Shown piece by piece: positions 36,602 through 46,584 of a stretch of 64,000 bases of DNA; position 1 is the first letter of the stretch, and every line of letters begins with the position of its first letter. Source of the DNA: Seonamhaeicola algicola (lineage in GTDB: Bacteria > Bacteroidota > Bacteroidia > Flavobacteriales > Flavobacteriaceae); assembly GCF_007997385.1 (NCBI RefSeq), contig NZ_VOSC01000025.1, positions 430,689-494,688 on the forward strand. The letters run 5' to 3'. Made by a program: the position numbers and the translations under genes. The notes under the pieces were generated by a model. It was given only the letters and a program-made list of their open reading frames with translations. It did not search any database and was not told where the DNA came from.

Positions 36602-38701
36602 TTAGATTCTTACAAGTTTAAATTGCCAAAATACTCCTGCGCCCGATTCGATATAAACCGACATGGTATCAGTATCAATGAACTCAATATTGTAAGTAAT
36701 TGCACTGGGAACGTCCACGTTAGGTAATTCACCTTGATTATTAGCTTTTGGAATACCAATAAAGGCACCCGTTCCATTAAGTGTTATGGTGCCCGCACCA
36801 GCATTGTAAGTGTAAGTTGCTGATGCCGAACCATCATATGGATCTACTGGGGCACCACACGAATCACTACCACCTTGCCAGCCTTCTACCCAAGTTTCGC
36901 TTCCTAAATTGTTGGTAAAGGTACCGTCTGTTTCAAATACATAAGTATCGTCGTAATAACAAGCTCTGTCTGTAACACAACCAGCATCACAATTCCACCA
37001 ACTGGTATCACCAACGGCGGGTCCCACACCTAGAGCACCTGTTTCTGATGCTACTTTCCATGTTCCAGCAACCGGAGAAGCCACAGCGCCTTCGCGAACT
37101 AATTTAAACTGCCAAAATACACCTGCACCAGCTTCTACATAAACAGAAATAGTGTTGCTATCAATAAAAGAAACATTGTATGTTATTGACGATGGCACCG
37201 CTACATTGGGTAGTTCTCCTTGGTTATTAGCTTTAGGAATACCAATATAAGCGCCAGTACCGTTTATAGTAACTGTTCCAGCACTTTCATTGTAAGTGTA
37301 AGTTGCTGATGCTGAACCATCATAAGGAGCTACTGGGCTACCGCATGAATCACTACCACCTTGCCAACCTTCTACCCAAGTTTCATTACCTAAATTATTG
37401 GAGAAAGAACCATCGCTTCCAAATACATAGGTGTCATCATAAAAACAAGCTCTAAGGTTTACACAATCGGTATCACAATTCCACCAACTGGTATCTCCAA
37501 CACTAGGGCCAACACCTAAAGCTCCTGCTTCATTAGTCATTTTCCATGTGCCTACCAAACCGGTTGGTGTATTTGATGGCTCTTTATAGAAATAAATGTT
37601 ATCTATAAAAACTGTTCCAGTAGCCCAAGGGTCGCCTACAAATTTTAACTGAAAAATTTCTGTAACTGTTAAACCTTGGTCGGTATAAGCGGAAATAGGT
37701 ATTTCAATGCTCGTCCATTCTCCAGCAGTTAAGCCTGATACTACAGGCGCTTCAGTAACTGTGCCAGAGGCGTTGTTAATCAACGAGGTTTCAATAGTGT
37801 TAATATCGCCCGCCGTCCAAACATCTAAATGCAAATATTCCATTTGCGACACATTTATGGATGTGCCATCGGCCAATGCAATACCTTGGTAGCTTAAATT
37901 AATGTATTGTAGCATGGTATCACCATTCAAATCGAACTCCGTCCATCCGCTGCCTTGGCCGCCTTGTCCCCAATCAGGGAAATAGTTGGTACCTTCAACA
38001 TCATTGTAAACTGCACTGTAAATGGAAATAACATCTTCTGGATTTCGGCTTGGTGGCGTAACTGCTGATGCTAACGGTTGTAAAATGGCAGTCACCTCAA
38101 ATTCTTCGGTATATTCGGTAGTTTGAATAGCTGCACTCATAGAAACCACCTTAATGGTGTACACACCCGCTTCTTGATAAGTGTATGATATGGTCTCCCC
38201 ATTATTGGCTTCGATTGGATCATCATTTCCAGGTTCACCAAAGTAAACCTCGTATGAAATAGCATAATCGGCTGTGGCCGTTATATTTACTTGTTTTGAA
38301 ATAGCAGGATCATTTTCAATACTTACAACTAAGTTTTCGGGAGCTTTAAAAGATACAACAACCTCTTGAATGGCTGTTGTTTTTAGGCCATTTAACCCTG
38401 TTGCGGTAATGGCTGCTTCATAGCTTCCTTCTGCATAAGTGTGTTGTACATGTTCTCCTGGTTTTATAGGGTTTGAAATTTCGGAACCATCACCAAAGTT
38501 TATAATATATGATACTACGCCCTCACCAAGTGGTGTTATAGTTACTAAGCCTGTGTTATCTTGTGTTACATTTACTGTAGCCGAAATATTGGCAGGTGCA
38601 GCAATGCTATTTACATAATTTGTACTATCATCTTCTTGTGAGCAGCCCATTGCTATTAGTGCTACAAGGAAAATTTGAAATGTATATTTTAAAATTTTCA
38701 T
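36602..38701 (-). CDS. Surface glycan-binding lipoprotein of the beta-glucan PUL with duplicated C-terminal domain
   Basis: A 699-residue lipoprotein (lipobox AMGC, Cys20). It has two PKD-like domains (about 30-205) and a central beta-sandwich module (about 215-378, with VFIDNIYFY at its end, as in carbohydrate-binding modules). Two near-identical 154-residue domains follow at about 384-537 and 546-699, each starting GTWK, with GALGVGP, SWWNCD, and WVEGWQGGSDSCG. It sits 11 bp from both susD and the GH16 gene, the usual slot of the SusE-type binding protein. There is no enzyme motif; beta-glucan capture at the cell surface is inferred. Confidence 0.82.
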   Translation of the reverse strand: MKILKYTFQIFLVALIAMGCSQEDDSTNYVNSIAAPANISATVNVTQDNTGLVTITPLGEGVVSYIINFGDGSEISNPIKPGEHVQHTYAEGSYEAAITATGLNGLKTTAIQEVVVSFKAPENLVVSIENDPAISKQVNITATADYAISYEVYFGEPGNDDPIEANNGETISYTYQEAGVYTIKVVSMSAAIQTTEYTEEFEVTAILQPLASAVTPPSRNPEDVISIYSAVYNDVEGTNYFPDWGQGGQGSGWTEFDLNGDTMLQYINLSYQGIALADGTSINVSQMEYLHLDVWTAGDINTIETSLINNASGTVTEAPVVSGLTAGEWTSIEIPISAYTDQGLTVTEIFQLKFVGDPWATGTVFIDNIYFYKEPSNTPTGLVGTWKMTNEAGALGVGPSVGDTSWWNCDTDCVNLRACFYDDTYVFGSDGSFSNNLGNETWVEGWQGGSDSCGSPVAPYDGSASATYTYNESAGTVTINGTGAYIGIPKANNQGELPNVAVPSSITYNVSFIDSNTISVYVEAGAGVFWQFKLVREGAVASPVAGTWKVASETGALGVGPAVGDTSWWNCDAGCVTDRACYYDDTYVFETDGTFTNNLGSETWVEGWQGGSDSCGAPVDPYDGSASATYTYNAGAGTITLNGTGAFIGIPKANNQGELPNVDVPSAITYNIEFIDTDTMSVYIESGAGVFWQFKLVRI
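36605..37066 (-). repeat. Tandem domain repeat, second copy
   Basis: This encodes residues 546-699 of the surface lipoprotein. It is about 154 codons, aligns with 37091-37552 without gaps in the protein, and is also clearly similar at DNA level, suggesting a fairly recent duplication. Confidence 0.8.
37091..37552 (-). repeat. Tandem domain repeat, first copy
   Basis: This encodes residues 384-537 of the surface lipoprotein. It is separated from the second copy by an eight-codon linker. Confidence 0.8.
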
Positions 38702-38712
38702 AGTTTCTTTTT

Positions 38713-40191
38713 TTAGTAGTTAGGGTTTTGTTCCCAGTTGCCATTAGAAAATTGAATTTCTTCAATTGGAATGGGGAATACCTCATTTTTGCCTGCAGTG
38801 AATCCGTCGATTTCCTGTGCTGCTTTTCCGGTTCTTACCAAATCGAAAAAACGATGTCCTTCGCCTACCAATTCTACACGCCTTTCATGGGCAATGGCAT
38901 CGGTTAATGCTACTCCTGTAGAAGCTATATTATGGTTGTTATCTCCAAAAGCTCGCGCCCTAACACGGTTTAAGTAACTTTGGGCCTTGGTGTCATCAAT
39001 ATCGCCACGATTATAAGCTTCGGCTGCCATTAATAATACATCGGCAAAACGAATGGCTCTGTAATTATTGGGGTTGGTTAAATTTTGGTCGCCCGTATTT
39101 AAATCACCTTTTCTAGCAATATATTTTCTGTTGAAATATCCAGTGTGTTCGTTTCCTGTTCCGAAGGTAGCCCCAGTTTGTGCTGCCCAACTTTCAATAT
39201 CTAAAATGGCCACATCTTTTCGTAAATCTCCCGCTTCAAAAGCATCAACTACTTCTTGAGTAGGCACGTTAAAGCTGAAGCCTGAATCGAATACAGGGCC
39301 ATTATAATTTCTAATGCCATTAAATCCAACGGCCACGTTGCCTTCGCTACATTGTAAACAATCAAAACCAGCACCTTCGGCATCGGTATATTGTACTTCA
39401 AAAACCGATTCGATACCATTCTCTCCGGTGTGTTCAAAAATAGTATCGTAATCGCTCACCAAATCGTAAGGACCGTTGGTGATTAAATTATCGAGTATTA
39501 AAGCAGCTTCAGAAAACTTATCTTGATATAAATAGGCTTTTCCTAAAAGCGCTTGGGCAGAACCTTTAGTGGCACGCCCTATTTGGGGAGCAGTGTAGTT
39601 TAAATTGGCCACGGCGTATTTTAAATCGGCTTCAATTAGTGCATACACTTCAGAAACTGAAGCTCGTGGAACAGAGGTTTCATCACCTAATTCAAAGCGG
39701 GTTTCTTTTAAAGGTACTGGTCCAAACCATTTTACCAACTCAAAATAAAAGTAAGCACGTAAAAATCTAGCTTCACCAATAATTACTTCTTTACCTTCAA
39801 ATTCTGTTTTATCTTGAAATTCTAAAAGGAAATTAGCGCGGTTTACACCAGCGTACATCCAGTTCCAGATATCTCTTAGGTTGCTGTTTACTGGTGTGTG
39901 AATCATATCGTCAATTTGCTGAAATCCAATTACATCGGTAGGGCTTTCGCCACCAGCCAAAGCATTATCAGAGGCTATTTCACCAAGCATTACGTTTACG
40001 TATGTAGATTGTAATAAATCATAAACTCCTACTAATGCGTTATAGTAATCGTCTTCTGAATTAAAATAACTTTCAGAATCAATACTGTACCTGTCTACTT
40101 CTTCTAAATAATCATCGCCACAAGAATGCGTGCCAAATGCTAATGTTATTAACAAGAAACCTATTGTTATTTTATTTATATAATTTTTCAT
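38713..40191 (-). CDS. susD: SusD-like lipoprotein of the beta-glucan PUL
   Basis: A 492-residue SusD/RagB lipoprotein with a signal peptide ending at HSC (about Cys24). It has the GEARFLRAYFYFELVKWFGPVPL motif, and the C-terminal ERRVELVGEGHRFFDLVRTG followed by FPIPIEEIQFSNGNWEQNPNY. It forms the lid of the SusC encoded 101 bp upstream. At 492 residues it is shorter than the island SusDs, as is common for SusDs of simple glucans. Confidence 0.95.
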   Translation of the reverse strand: MKNYINKITIGFLLITLAFGTHSCGDDYLEEVDRYSIDSESYFNSEDDYYNALVGVYDLLQSTYVNVMLGEIASDNALAGGESPTDVIGFQQIDDMIHTPVNSNLRDIWNWMYAGVNRANFLLEFQDKTEFEGKEVIIGEARFLRAYFYFELVKWFGPVPLKETRFELGDETSVPRASVSEVYALIEADLKYAVANLNYTAPQIGRATKGSAQALLGKAYLYQDKFSEAALILDNLITNGPYDLVSDYDTIFEHTGENGIESVFEVQYTDAEGAGFDCLQCSEGNVAVGFNGIRNYNGPVFDSGFSFNVPTQEVVDAFEAGDLRKDVAILDIESWAAQTGATFGTGNEHTGYFNRKYIARKGDLNTGDQNLTNPNNYRAIRFADVLLMAAEAYNRGDIDDTKAQSYLNRVRARAFGDNNHNIASTGVALTDAIAHERRVELVGEGHRFFDLVRTGKAAQEIDGFTAGKNEVFPIPIEEIQFSNGNWEQNPNY

Positions 40192-40292
40192 CTGTTTAAT
40201 TTTATTGTTTTCTATTCGTCAGATGTAATTCGCCAATAGTATTTTTAGTTGGTATCAACTTACTGTTATGGCTCATTTCATATTTTTAAATT

Positions 40293-43200
40293 TTATAATG
40301 ATAGGTTTAAGCCTAAAATAAATTGTCTTGAAATGGGGTAGAACCCATAATCTATACCACCTCCAATAGCAGCGCCATTAGTAGCTGCAGGATCGTAACC
40401 GTTGTATTTTGTAAATGTGAAAGCGTTATTAACTGAAGCGTACAACCTAAACTTGTTAATGCCCAATTTTTCAATAACTGATTTTGGTAATGAATACCCT
40501 AATTGTATATTTTGAATGCGCAAGAACGATGAGTCTTCTACATAAAAATCTGAAAATAGTTTGTTGGTTGTAGCGCCTACAGTTGCTCTTGGAACTGTGT
40601 TGCTAGTGCCTTCACCTGTCCATCTGTTTAAATAAAGATTCAAGCGGTTTATGTTGGGTTGGTCTCGTTCATAGTTACGTACGGTTTCTTTGCCTAATTC
40701 GGCATACATATAGGTGCTGAAGTCGAAGTTTTTATAGTTAAAACTTAAGTTAAGCCCCATAATATAATCGGCTTGAGGTTTTCCAAGATATGTACGATCG
40801 TCAATTGTTATTTCACCATCACCGTTTACATCAACATATCTGAAATCACCAGGTGCTGCCTCGGCGCCTAAATCGGCTTGTGACGGATGTGCATCTATTT
40901 CAGCTTGGTTTTGAAAAATGCCATCAGTTTTTAGTCCGTAGAAATACCCTATAGGTTGCCCAACTTCTAACCTAGAAATAGCAGGTTGCCCAACACTGAA
41001 CGAACCGCCTTCTGAAATAATATTGTCTTTTACGGCTGTAACTTCACCATCAATTTTGGTAATATTATAGCTTATACCAAACGAAACATCGTCAGAGATT
41101 GATTGTTTGTAATTTAAAAATAATTCAATACCCTTATTTCTGGTTGAACCTGCGTTGGTAGTTGGTAATCCGGCACCTGGTGCAGAGGCTCCAATAATAC
41201 CAGAAACGGGTAATCCGCTTACAAGTAGTCTGTTTCTATCTTCAACAAAATAGTCTGCAACAATTTCAAGTTTATTGTTGAATAGGTTTAAGTCTAGCCC
41301 GATATCAAGTTTTTCGGCAGATTCCCACACAGAGTCTGGTGTTGGAACCCTACCCGTAGCAACACCGGTTACTAAGGCGCCATCAAATACGTAAGTAGCT
41401 TCGCCAGTTAATAAGGCTCTGTATAAATCGCCTCCTGCGTTATTACCCAAATTACCGTAACTGGCTCTTAGCTTTAAGAAGTTAATAGTTTTTGAATCTG
41501 CCAAAAAGGCTTCGTCTGAAACTTTCCAACCAGCTGTTACCGATGAGAAGTAATCGGTTCTATTGTCAGGTGCAAAATCTGAAGCTCCATCTCTACGAAT
41601 TAGAGCCGATAACAGATATTTCCCTTTATAATCGTATTGCATTCTGGCAAAATAAGATGACAGTCTGTTGTCATAAATAAATGAACCAGTTGTTTTGGCT
41701 TCGCTAATGCCGTTAGCTAACGATATATCTGCAAATTCCCATGAATTATTTGGTACATCAAAACCTGTAGCGTTTAAACCGTCTCCCCAGTCGCGTTGGG
41801 CGCTAGTACCTATGGTAAATGTGGCATTATGATTTTCAAAAAAGGTTTTGTTGTAATTTGCAAAAGTTTCCCAAGTGTATGTACTAAATGTATTTCTGTA
41901 TTGATTAACACTGCTTCGGTCGTTATTAAATACTTTACCCGATCCGTAGTTTACTATGGGAGAAAAGGTTTTACCTTTATCATCGTATTTTTTAAGTCCT
42001 ATACGCGATGTAATAGTTAATCCGTCTATAGGTTTGTAATCTAATTGAAAAGTACCTTCAATAGAGTTGCCACTATATTTATTAAAAGTATTTTCAATTT
42101 GCGATAAAGGATTGATTACCTCGTTTCCTAAAAAACCTGAAGTATCTTGTTGGTTAATACTATATGTTGGTGCGTAATTTAATGCGTTAAACAAAGGAGA
42201 GCCTAAAGCATTTTCTCCTATAGACTTACGTTTATTGTTAAAGTAGTTTGCTGATGTAGTAAACTTAAGTTTTTTAGTTAAATCGAATTCCAACTTAATT
42301 TTAGCATTTGCTCTTAAGAAATTCGATTTTTCATTTGCAATAATACCATCTTGTTCTAAAATAGAACCACCAAAGTAATATGTGTTATTTTCGCCACCAC
42401 CAGTAACTGTAACATTATGGCTTGTTATAGGCGCGTTTTCAAACAGTTCTTCCTGCCAATTGGTTCCAGATCCCAGTCCGTTAATATTTGGATAAGGTAA
42501 TGTTTGGCCATTGGCTGCGTAACTTTCGTTAAGTAGAAGCGCGTATTCAGTAGCATTTAAGTAAGGTAACTGGCGTGTGGTTTGTTGTATGCCAGTGTAC
42601 CCATTGTAGTTAATTTTAGTAACAGAACCGCGTTTACCGCTTTTAGTGGTAACTAATATAACACCGTTTGCACCTTCTATACCATAGATAGCTGCTTGGG
42701 CATCTTTTAAAATGGAAAAGGTTTCAATATCACTAGGGTTAATTGAATTTAAGTCGCCTTTATATCCATCTATAATAACTAGCGGCGCATTGTCTCCATT
42801 GGAACTTACACCACGAATTAGAATATTGAAACCTCCACCGGGAGACCCTGATGGTGCTGTTACAGAAACACCTGCTGAAGTACCTTGAAGCGCTTGAGCA
42901 GCATCAATAGGCCTTAATTCTTCTAAGGTTTCGGCGCTAACAATAGATACTGCACCCGTAACATCTTTTTTCTTTTGCGTACCATAACCTACTACTACAA
43001 CTTCGTCTAATTGTGATATGTCTTCTTGTAAGACTACCGAAAGTTTATTAGTTGAGGTTACAGTAACTTCTTTCGTTAAATAACCAATGTAACTAAAGGT
43101 TAAAACAGTGCCCGTATTTACATTTGAAATGGTAAAGTTACCATCAAAGTCGGTTACAGCACCTTTTGTAGTGCTTTTTACTACAACGTTTACTCCAGGT

Positions 43201-43307
43201 ATAGGAATTCCAGAATTATCTAGAACTATGCCGCTCACATTTATATTTTGAGCCCCGGTGAGTGTTATAGTTAATAGCATCAAAATTTTTAGTAATGCTT
43301 GTCTCAT
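40293..43307 (-). CDS. susC: SusC-like TonB-dependent transporter of the beta-glucan PUL
   Basis: A 1004-residue receptor with a signal peptide (1-19) and a carboxypeptidase-regulatory-like domain (about 22-95, NINVSGIVLDNSGIPIPGVNVVVKSTTKGAVTDFDG in pieces). These precede DEVVVVGYGTQKKKDVTGAVS, the plug domain (about 110-215) and a barrel ending in NLSL. It has no STN domain, consistent with control by the separate membrane regulator upstream and not by a sigma/anti-sigma pair. It opens a SusC-SusD-SGBP-GH16-GH3 operon. Confidence 0.95.
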   Translation of the reverse strand: MRQALLKILMLLTITLTGAQNINVSGIVLDNSGIPIPGVNVVVKSTTKGAVTDFDGNFTISNVNTGTVLTFSYIGYLTKEVTVTSTNKLSVVLQEDISQLDEVVVVGYGTQKKKDVTGAVSIVSAETLEELRPIDAAQALQGTSAGVSVTAPSGSPGGGFNILIRGVSSNGDNAPLVIIDGYKGDLNSINPSDIETFSILKDAQAAIYGIEGANGVILVTTKSGKRGSVTKINYNGYTGIQQTTRQLPYLNATEYALLLNESYAANGQTLPYPNINGLGSGTNWQEELFENAPITSHNVTVTGGGENNTYYFGGSILEQDGIIANEKSNFLRANAKIKLEFDLTKKLKFTTSANYFNNKRKSIGENALGSPLFNALNYAPTYSINQQDTSGFLGNEVINPLSQIENTFNKYSGNSIEGTFQLDYKPIDGLTITSRIGLKKYDDKGKTFSPIVNYGSGKVFNNDRSSVNQYRNTFSTYTWETFANYNKTFFENHNATFTIGTSAQRDWGDGLNATGFDVPNNSWEFADISLANGISEAKTTGSFIYDNRLSSYFARMQYDYKGKYLLSALIRRDGASDFAPDNRTDYFSSVTAGWKVSDEAFLADSKTINFLKLRASYGNLGNNAGGDLYRALLTGEATYVFDGALVTGVATGRVPTPDSVWESAEKLDIGLDLNLFNNKLEIVADYFVEDRNRLLVSGLPVSGIIGASAPGAGLPTTNAGSTRNKGIELFLNYKQSISDDVSFGISYNITKIDGEVTAVKDNIISEGGSFSVGQPAISRLEVGQPIGYFYGLKTDGIFQNQAEIDAHPSQADLGAEAAPGDFRYVDVNGDGEITIDDRTYLGKPQADYIMGLNLSFNYKNFDFSTYMYAELGKETVRNYERDQPNINRLNLYLNRWTGEGTSNTVPRATVGATTNKLFSDFYVEDSSFLRIQNIQLGYSLPKSVIEKLGINKFRLYASVNNAFTFTKYNGYDPAATNGAAIGGGIDYGFYPISRQFILGLNLSL

Positions 43308-43538
43308 AAAACTTAGTTTTTTTAGTTGTTATAAAATTAAGTTCAAACTTTGTTGTATTGAAATTTTAAACCACTACAAAAAACATACATGACAAAAAAA
43401 GGGTGTTTAAATTGATTATTTGTCAATTAAACTATGCTTTTTATGTGTTTTTATTGAGAAGGATAGAGTTGTTAAAAGTTGAGGTGTTTTATAAAATGTT
43501 GTGGTAATGTATAGGTGAAAATTGGTGTTGTTGTGCTG
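43308..43538. other. Intergenic region upstream of the beta-glucan susC
   Basis: AT-rich and without a gene. It must contain the susC promoter and the regulator's binding site. On the minus strand AAAGTTTG at about 43346-43353 is one mismatch from TAnnTTTG. I see no strong direct or inverted repeat. Confidence 0.4.
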
Positions 43539-46346
43539 TTATATTTCTAAAATATAATCTGTTAAGTTAGATTCGTGTGGTAAATTCATTTTCTTACGTA
43601 GGCGGTATCGTTTTACTTCAACACTTCTAGGAGATATGTTTAAAAGCGGAGCAATTTCTTTTGAGGAAAGGTTTAACCTTAAATACGTACACAGTCTTAA
43701 ATCGTTAGGAGTCAATTCAGGGTGTTTTTCCTTTATTTTCTTTAAAAAATCTTTATCGGCATTATTGAAAGCTTCTTCAAATAATTGCCAATCATCTGTG
43801 TTATTAAGGTTTTTGTCAATAATTCTAACAATCTGTTTAATATTAGTATTATCTTTTTTTAGTTCTTTTTTTAAATTGTTTAAAAATTCATTTTTCTTAA
43901 TTATGTTTATTGTAGAAATGCTTAACTCTCTGTTTTTTGCTTCAATATCTTGTTTGAGTTTGTCGTTATTAAAGCGGGTTAGTTGTGCTTTGTTTTCAAG
44001 TTCTTTTAACTCTAGTTCTCTTTGCTTTCTTAGTAGTAATTTTTCACGTTGTTTTTTGTAGTATCGTTTATAAATTTGATGCATTAATACAGAAAATAGC
44101 CCAATAAACAACAAATAAAATATTAAGGCTACGGTAGATAAATACCATGGCGATTTAATTTTAAAGCTAAAGCTTTCAATATTTGATGATACTTTATTGC
44201 CTATTCTAGAACGAACTTTGAAGGTGTAAGATCCAAAAGGTAAGTTTTCAAAGAGTTCACTAGAATTTGTGTTCCACGTACTCCAATTATTGTAAAAACC
44301 TTCTAATTTATATTGGTATTGTACCATTTGGTATTTATTATAATTAGAAACGTTGAAGTGAATTTTAATATTATTTGCCTTGTTTTCAAATGTATTGTTA
44401 GCCTTTATATTAATGTTTTTATAATTATTACTGTTTTTTTGGTTGCTAACTAAAACTTGATTTATTTTTAAGTGGTGGTCATGGTAATTAATATCTTTTA
44501 AATTAATAATCATATAACCAGAGGCTGTTCCATAGAGGTATTGGTCTCCTTTTAATGGTGTAATGCTTTCATACCCAACAATATCGTTTCTAGCGTTGCT
44601 TGGAAGTGGAATTTTTACAATTTCAGTAGCACCACTAAGCCTGTTTCTAGTTAAATAACTAATGCGCTTAGAGGAAAAAGACCAAAGTTTATTTTCATCT
44701 TTATTGAAAACTAATCTTCCTGATGAATAATTTTTACTATCAATTAACTCACTTAATATTGAATCTTTTTCAAAGGTGTTTTTTTTAGCGTTATATATAA
44801 AACCACCTTGGTTTGTACAGTAAATAATATTATTGTTATATTTTATTAGGCTAGATTTAGATCTGGTTTTATTAAAATTATTAATGCTTACTGCTTTAAT
44901 TTTAGTTAGTTGCTGGTTTGTTGTTAATTTAAAAACACCTTTATACTCATGGCTTACCAATATGTTTGTAGAATCTAGCATTTCAAAATAACGACTAGAC
45001 ACATTAAATCCTTCAATTTTATTGCGTATGCGCCAATTACTATTTGTGTTTTCTAATACATATAACCCGTTATAATTACCTTGAATAAGTAAGTTAACAT
45101 TGTTATTTGCAGGTTTTATATCCCAAGTACCAGGAATGTCAGATATGAGTTTAGCACGTTGGTCTTTTATAATAAAAGTACCAGAATCATGCCCACAAAA
45201 CAATAATTTGTTAATATGCTTTAAGCACCAAACAGCTCCCTGTGTTCCTTTTATAAAGGTGAATTTATCATCGGTATTCAAAGGCTTGTAAAACAAACCA
45301 CGATTTGTACCTATATATAAATGTTTATTATGAATTATAGAAGTATTTACAGCGCCTAATTTACCATCTCTATCATTGTAAATGCGAAATGCAGATTTAA
45401 TATTTATACAGTTAATACCATATTCTAACCCTAACCAAATATTACTGTCTTCATCTTCAAAAACTGATAAAACGGTGTTATTGCTTAAACCTTTATTTTG
45501 GTTAATTTGGTAATTTATTTTTCCGTTGGCAGTAATGTGTATTATGCCGTTAGAAATACTTCCTACTATAAAGCTTCCGTCTTTTAATTTTGTACTACTG
45601 TATATTCTGTCTTTTAATAGTAAATTGTTGGCTTCAATATTCCATGGTTTTAGCGTATTGTCATCAAATATAAAAAAACCTAAATCTTGTGTTTGTAATA
45701 GAAGTTTGCCTTTATGGTTAAATAGGTTTACAAGTAAGTTGTTTTTTAAAATTTCATTGTTGGTTACTAATTTATCAAGACCGTTTTCAATTTCAAACAA
45801 TCCTTTTTTTGCCTTTTGAAAGTAAACTTTGTTATTAACTTTAAAACTTCGGTTTATAATTGATTTTGATTCTATTATTTCATAATTATGGTCAATCTTG
45901 CTAAATATGTAAAGGCGATTTAATGATTGAAAAACAATAAAATCATCAATGTTAATGATATTCCAGATTTCTTCGTCTTCAAGAAATGCTATATCCTTTT
46001 TTTTTGAAAGAGATGTGTAATTTAAAATACCATATTGGTTTCTTTCCCAATACCCAAAATCTCTGTAGCAGCCTGTGTAAATTAAGTTATCAATTACTTT
46101 TACGGAGCGAATAATGGTTTTATTAGGAGATTCATAAAGTACCCATTGTTCACCATTAAACTCTAATAGACCTTTGTTGTTGCCAAAATAAATATGCTTT
46201 TCTGTGTCTTGAGAAATGCTCCAATTTTGGTTGTTAGCACCATAAATATCAGGTGTGTATATTTCAATAGGAGGTAGCTCTTGTGCATTTAGAAAGCTGT
46301 ATGTAACGAAGTATAATATGTATGTTAGTAACTTATATTTAGCCAT
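43539..46346 (-). CDS. Kinase-less hybrid-type membrane regulator (Reg_prop / Y_Y_Y / LuxR HTH)
   Basis: A sensor-regulator of 935 residues from the ATG at 46346, which directly precedes a signal peptide (MAKYKLLTYILYFVTYSFLNAQ); an upstream ATG at 46373 adds nine residues. Periplasmic beta-propeller repeats of the two-component regulator type (for example FGNNKGLLEFNG and VFEDEDSNIWLGLEYGINCI) are followed by a Y_Y_Y domain (YKLEGFYNNWSTWN). Next come a membrane span (about 745-765), a coiled coil and a C-terminal LuxR-like HTH (about 860-935). There is no histidine kinase or receiver domain. It probably senses beta-glucan oligosaccharides in the periplasm and activates the downstream PUL. 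Confidence 0.88.
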   Translation of the reverse strand: MAKYKLLTYILYFVTYSFLNAQELPPIEIYTPDIYGANNQNWSISQDTEKHIYFGNNKGLLEFNGEQWVLYESPNKTIIRSVKVIDNLIYTGCYRDFGYWERNQYGILNYTSLSKKKDIAFLEDEEIWNIINIDDFIVFQSLNRLYIFSKIDHNYEIIESKSIINRSFKVNNKVYFQKAKKGLFEIENGLDKLVTNNEILKNNLLVNLFNHKGKLLLQTQDLGFFIFDDNTLKPWNIEANNLLLKDRIYSSTKLKDGSFIVGSISNGIIHITANGKINYQINQNKGLSNNTVLSVFEDEDSNIWLGLEYGINCINIKSAFRIYNDRDGKLGAVNTSIIHNKHLYIGTNRGLFYKPLNTDDKFTFIKGTQGAVWCLKHINKLLFCGHDSGTFIIKDQRAKLISDIPGTWDIKPANNNVNLLIQGNYNGLYVLENTNSNWRIRNKIEGFNVSSRYFEMLDSTNILVSHEYKGVFKLTTNQQLTKIKAVSINNFNKTRSKSSLIKYNNNIIYCTNQGGFIYNAKKNTFEKDSILSELIDSKNYSSGRLVFNKDENKLWSFSSKRISYLTRNRLSGATEIVKIPLPSNARNDIVGYESITPLKGDQYLYGTASGYMIINLKDINYHDHHLKINQVLVSNQKNSNNYKNINIKANNTFENKANNIKIHFNVSNYNKYQMVQYQYKLEGFYNNWSTWNTNSSELFENLPFGSYTFKVRSRIGNKVSSNIESFSFKIKSPWYLSTVALIFYLLFIGLFSVLMHQIYKRYYKKQREKLLLRKQRELELKELENKAQLTRFNNDKLKQDIEAKNRELSISTINIIKKNEFLNNLKKELKKDNTNIKQIVRIIDKNLNNTDDWQLFEEAFNNADKDFLKKIKEKHPELTPNDLRLCTYLRLNLSSKEIAPLLNISPRSVEVKRYRLRKKMNLPHESNLTDYILEI

Positions 46347-46373
46347 TTTTTTAATAGTTATACCAATATACAT

Positions 46374-46584
46374 ATTTTATACTATTTTTATTTATGTTTG
46401 AAAAAGATGTGAAATAAAATGCGAGAATGCTATAATTTTTAAAAGTTTAAAAAACAGTCTGGTTTTATTTTTTAATGATTTTAAAGACCTAAGTAGCACA
46501 AAAGTAAATTAGAAACCATTATTTAAAGTAGATGTTATATTTGAATTTAATACATTTACAGTAATAGATAAAAAAACTATTAAC
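46374..46584. other. Divergent intergenic region between regulator and manA
   Basis: AT-rich. It holds the manA -7-like box at 46536; no other feature is recognised. Confidence 0.4.
46536..46543 (+). promoter_or_regulatory. Putative -7 promoter box of manA
   Basis: TATATTTG, a full match to TAnnTTTG, lies 41 bp upstream of the manA ATG. Confidence 0.5.

Noticed and set aside
43636..44061. Long open frame opposite the C-terminal part of the beta-glucan regulator
   Set aside because: It is low-complexity (Ser/Phe/Leu-rich), antisense to a clear LuxR-type domain, and has no signals of its own. It is a by-product of codon use.
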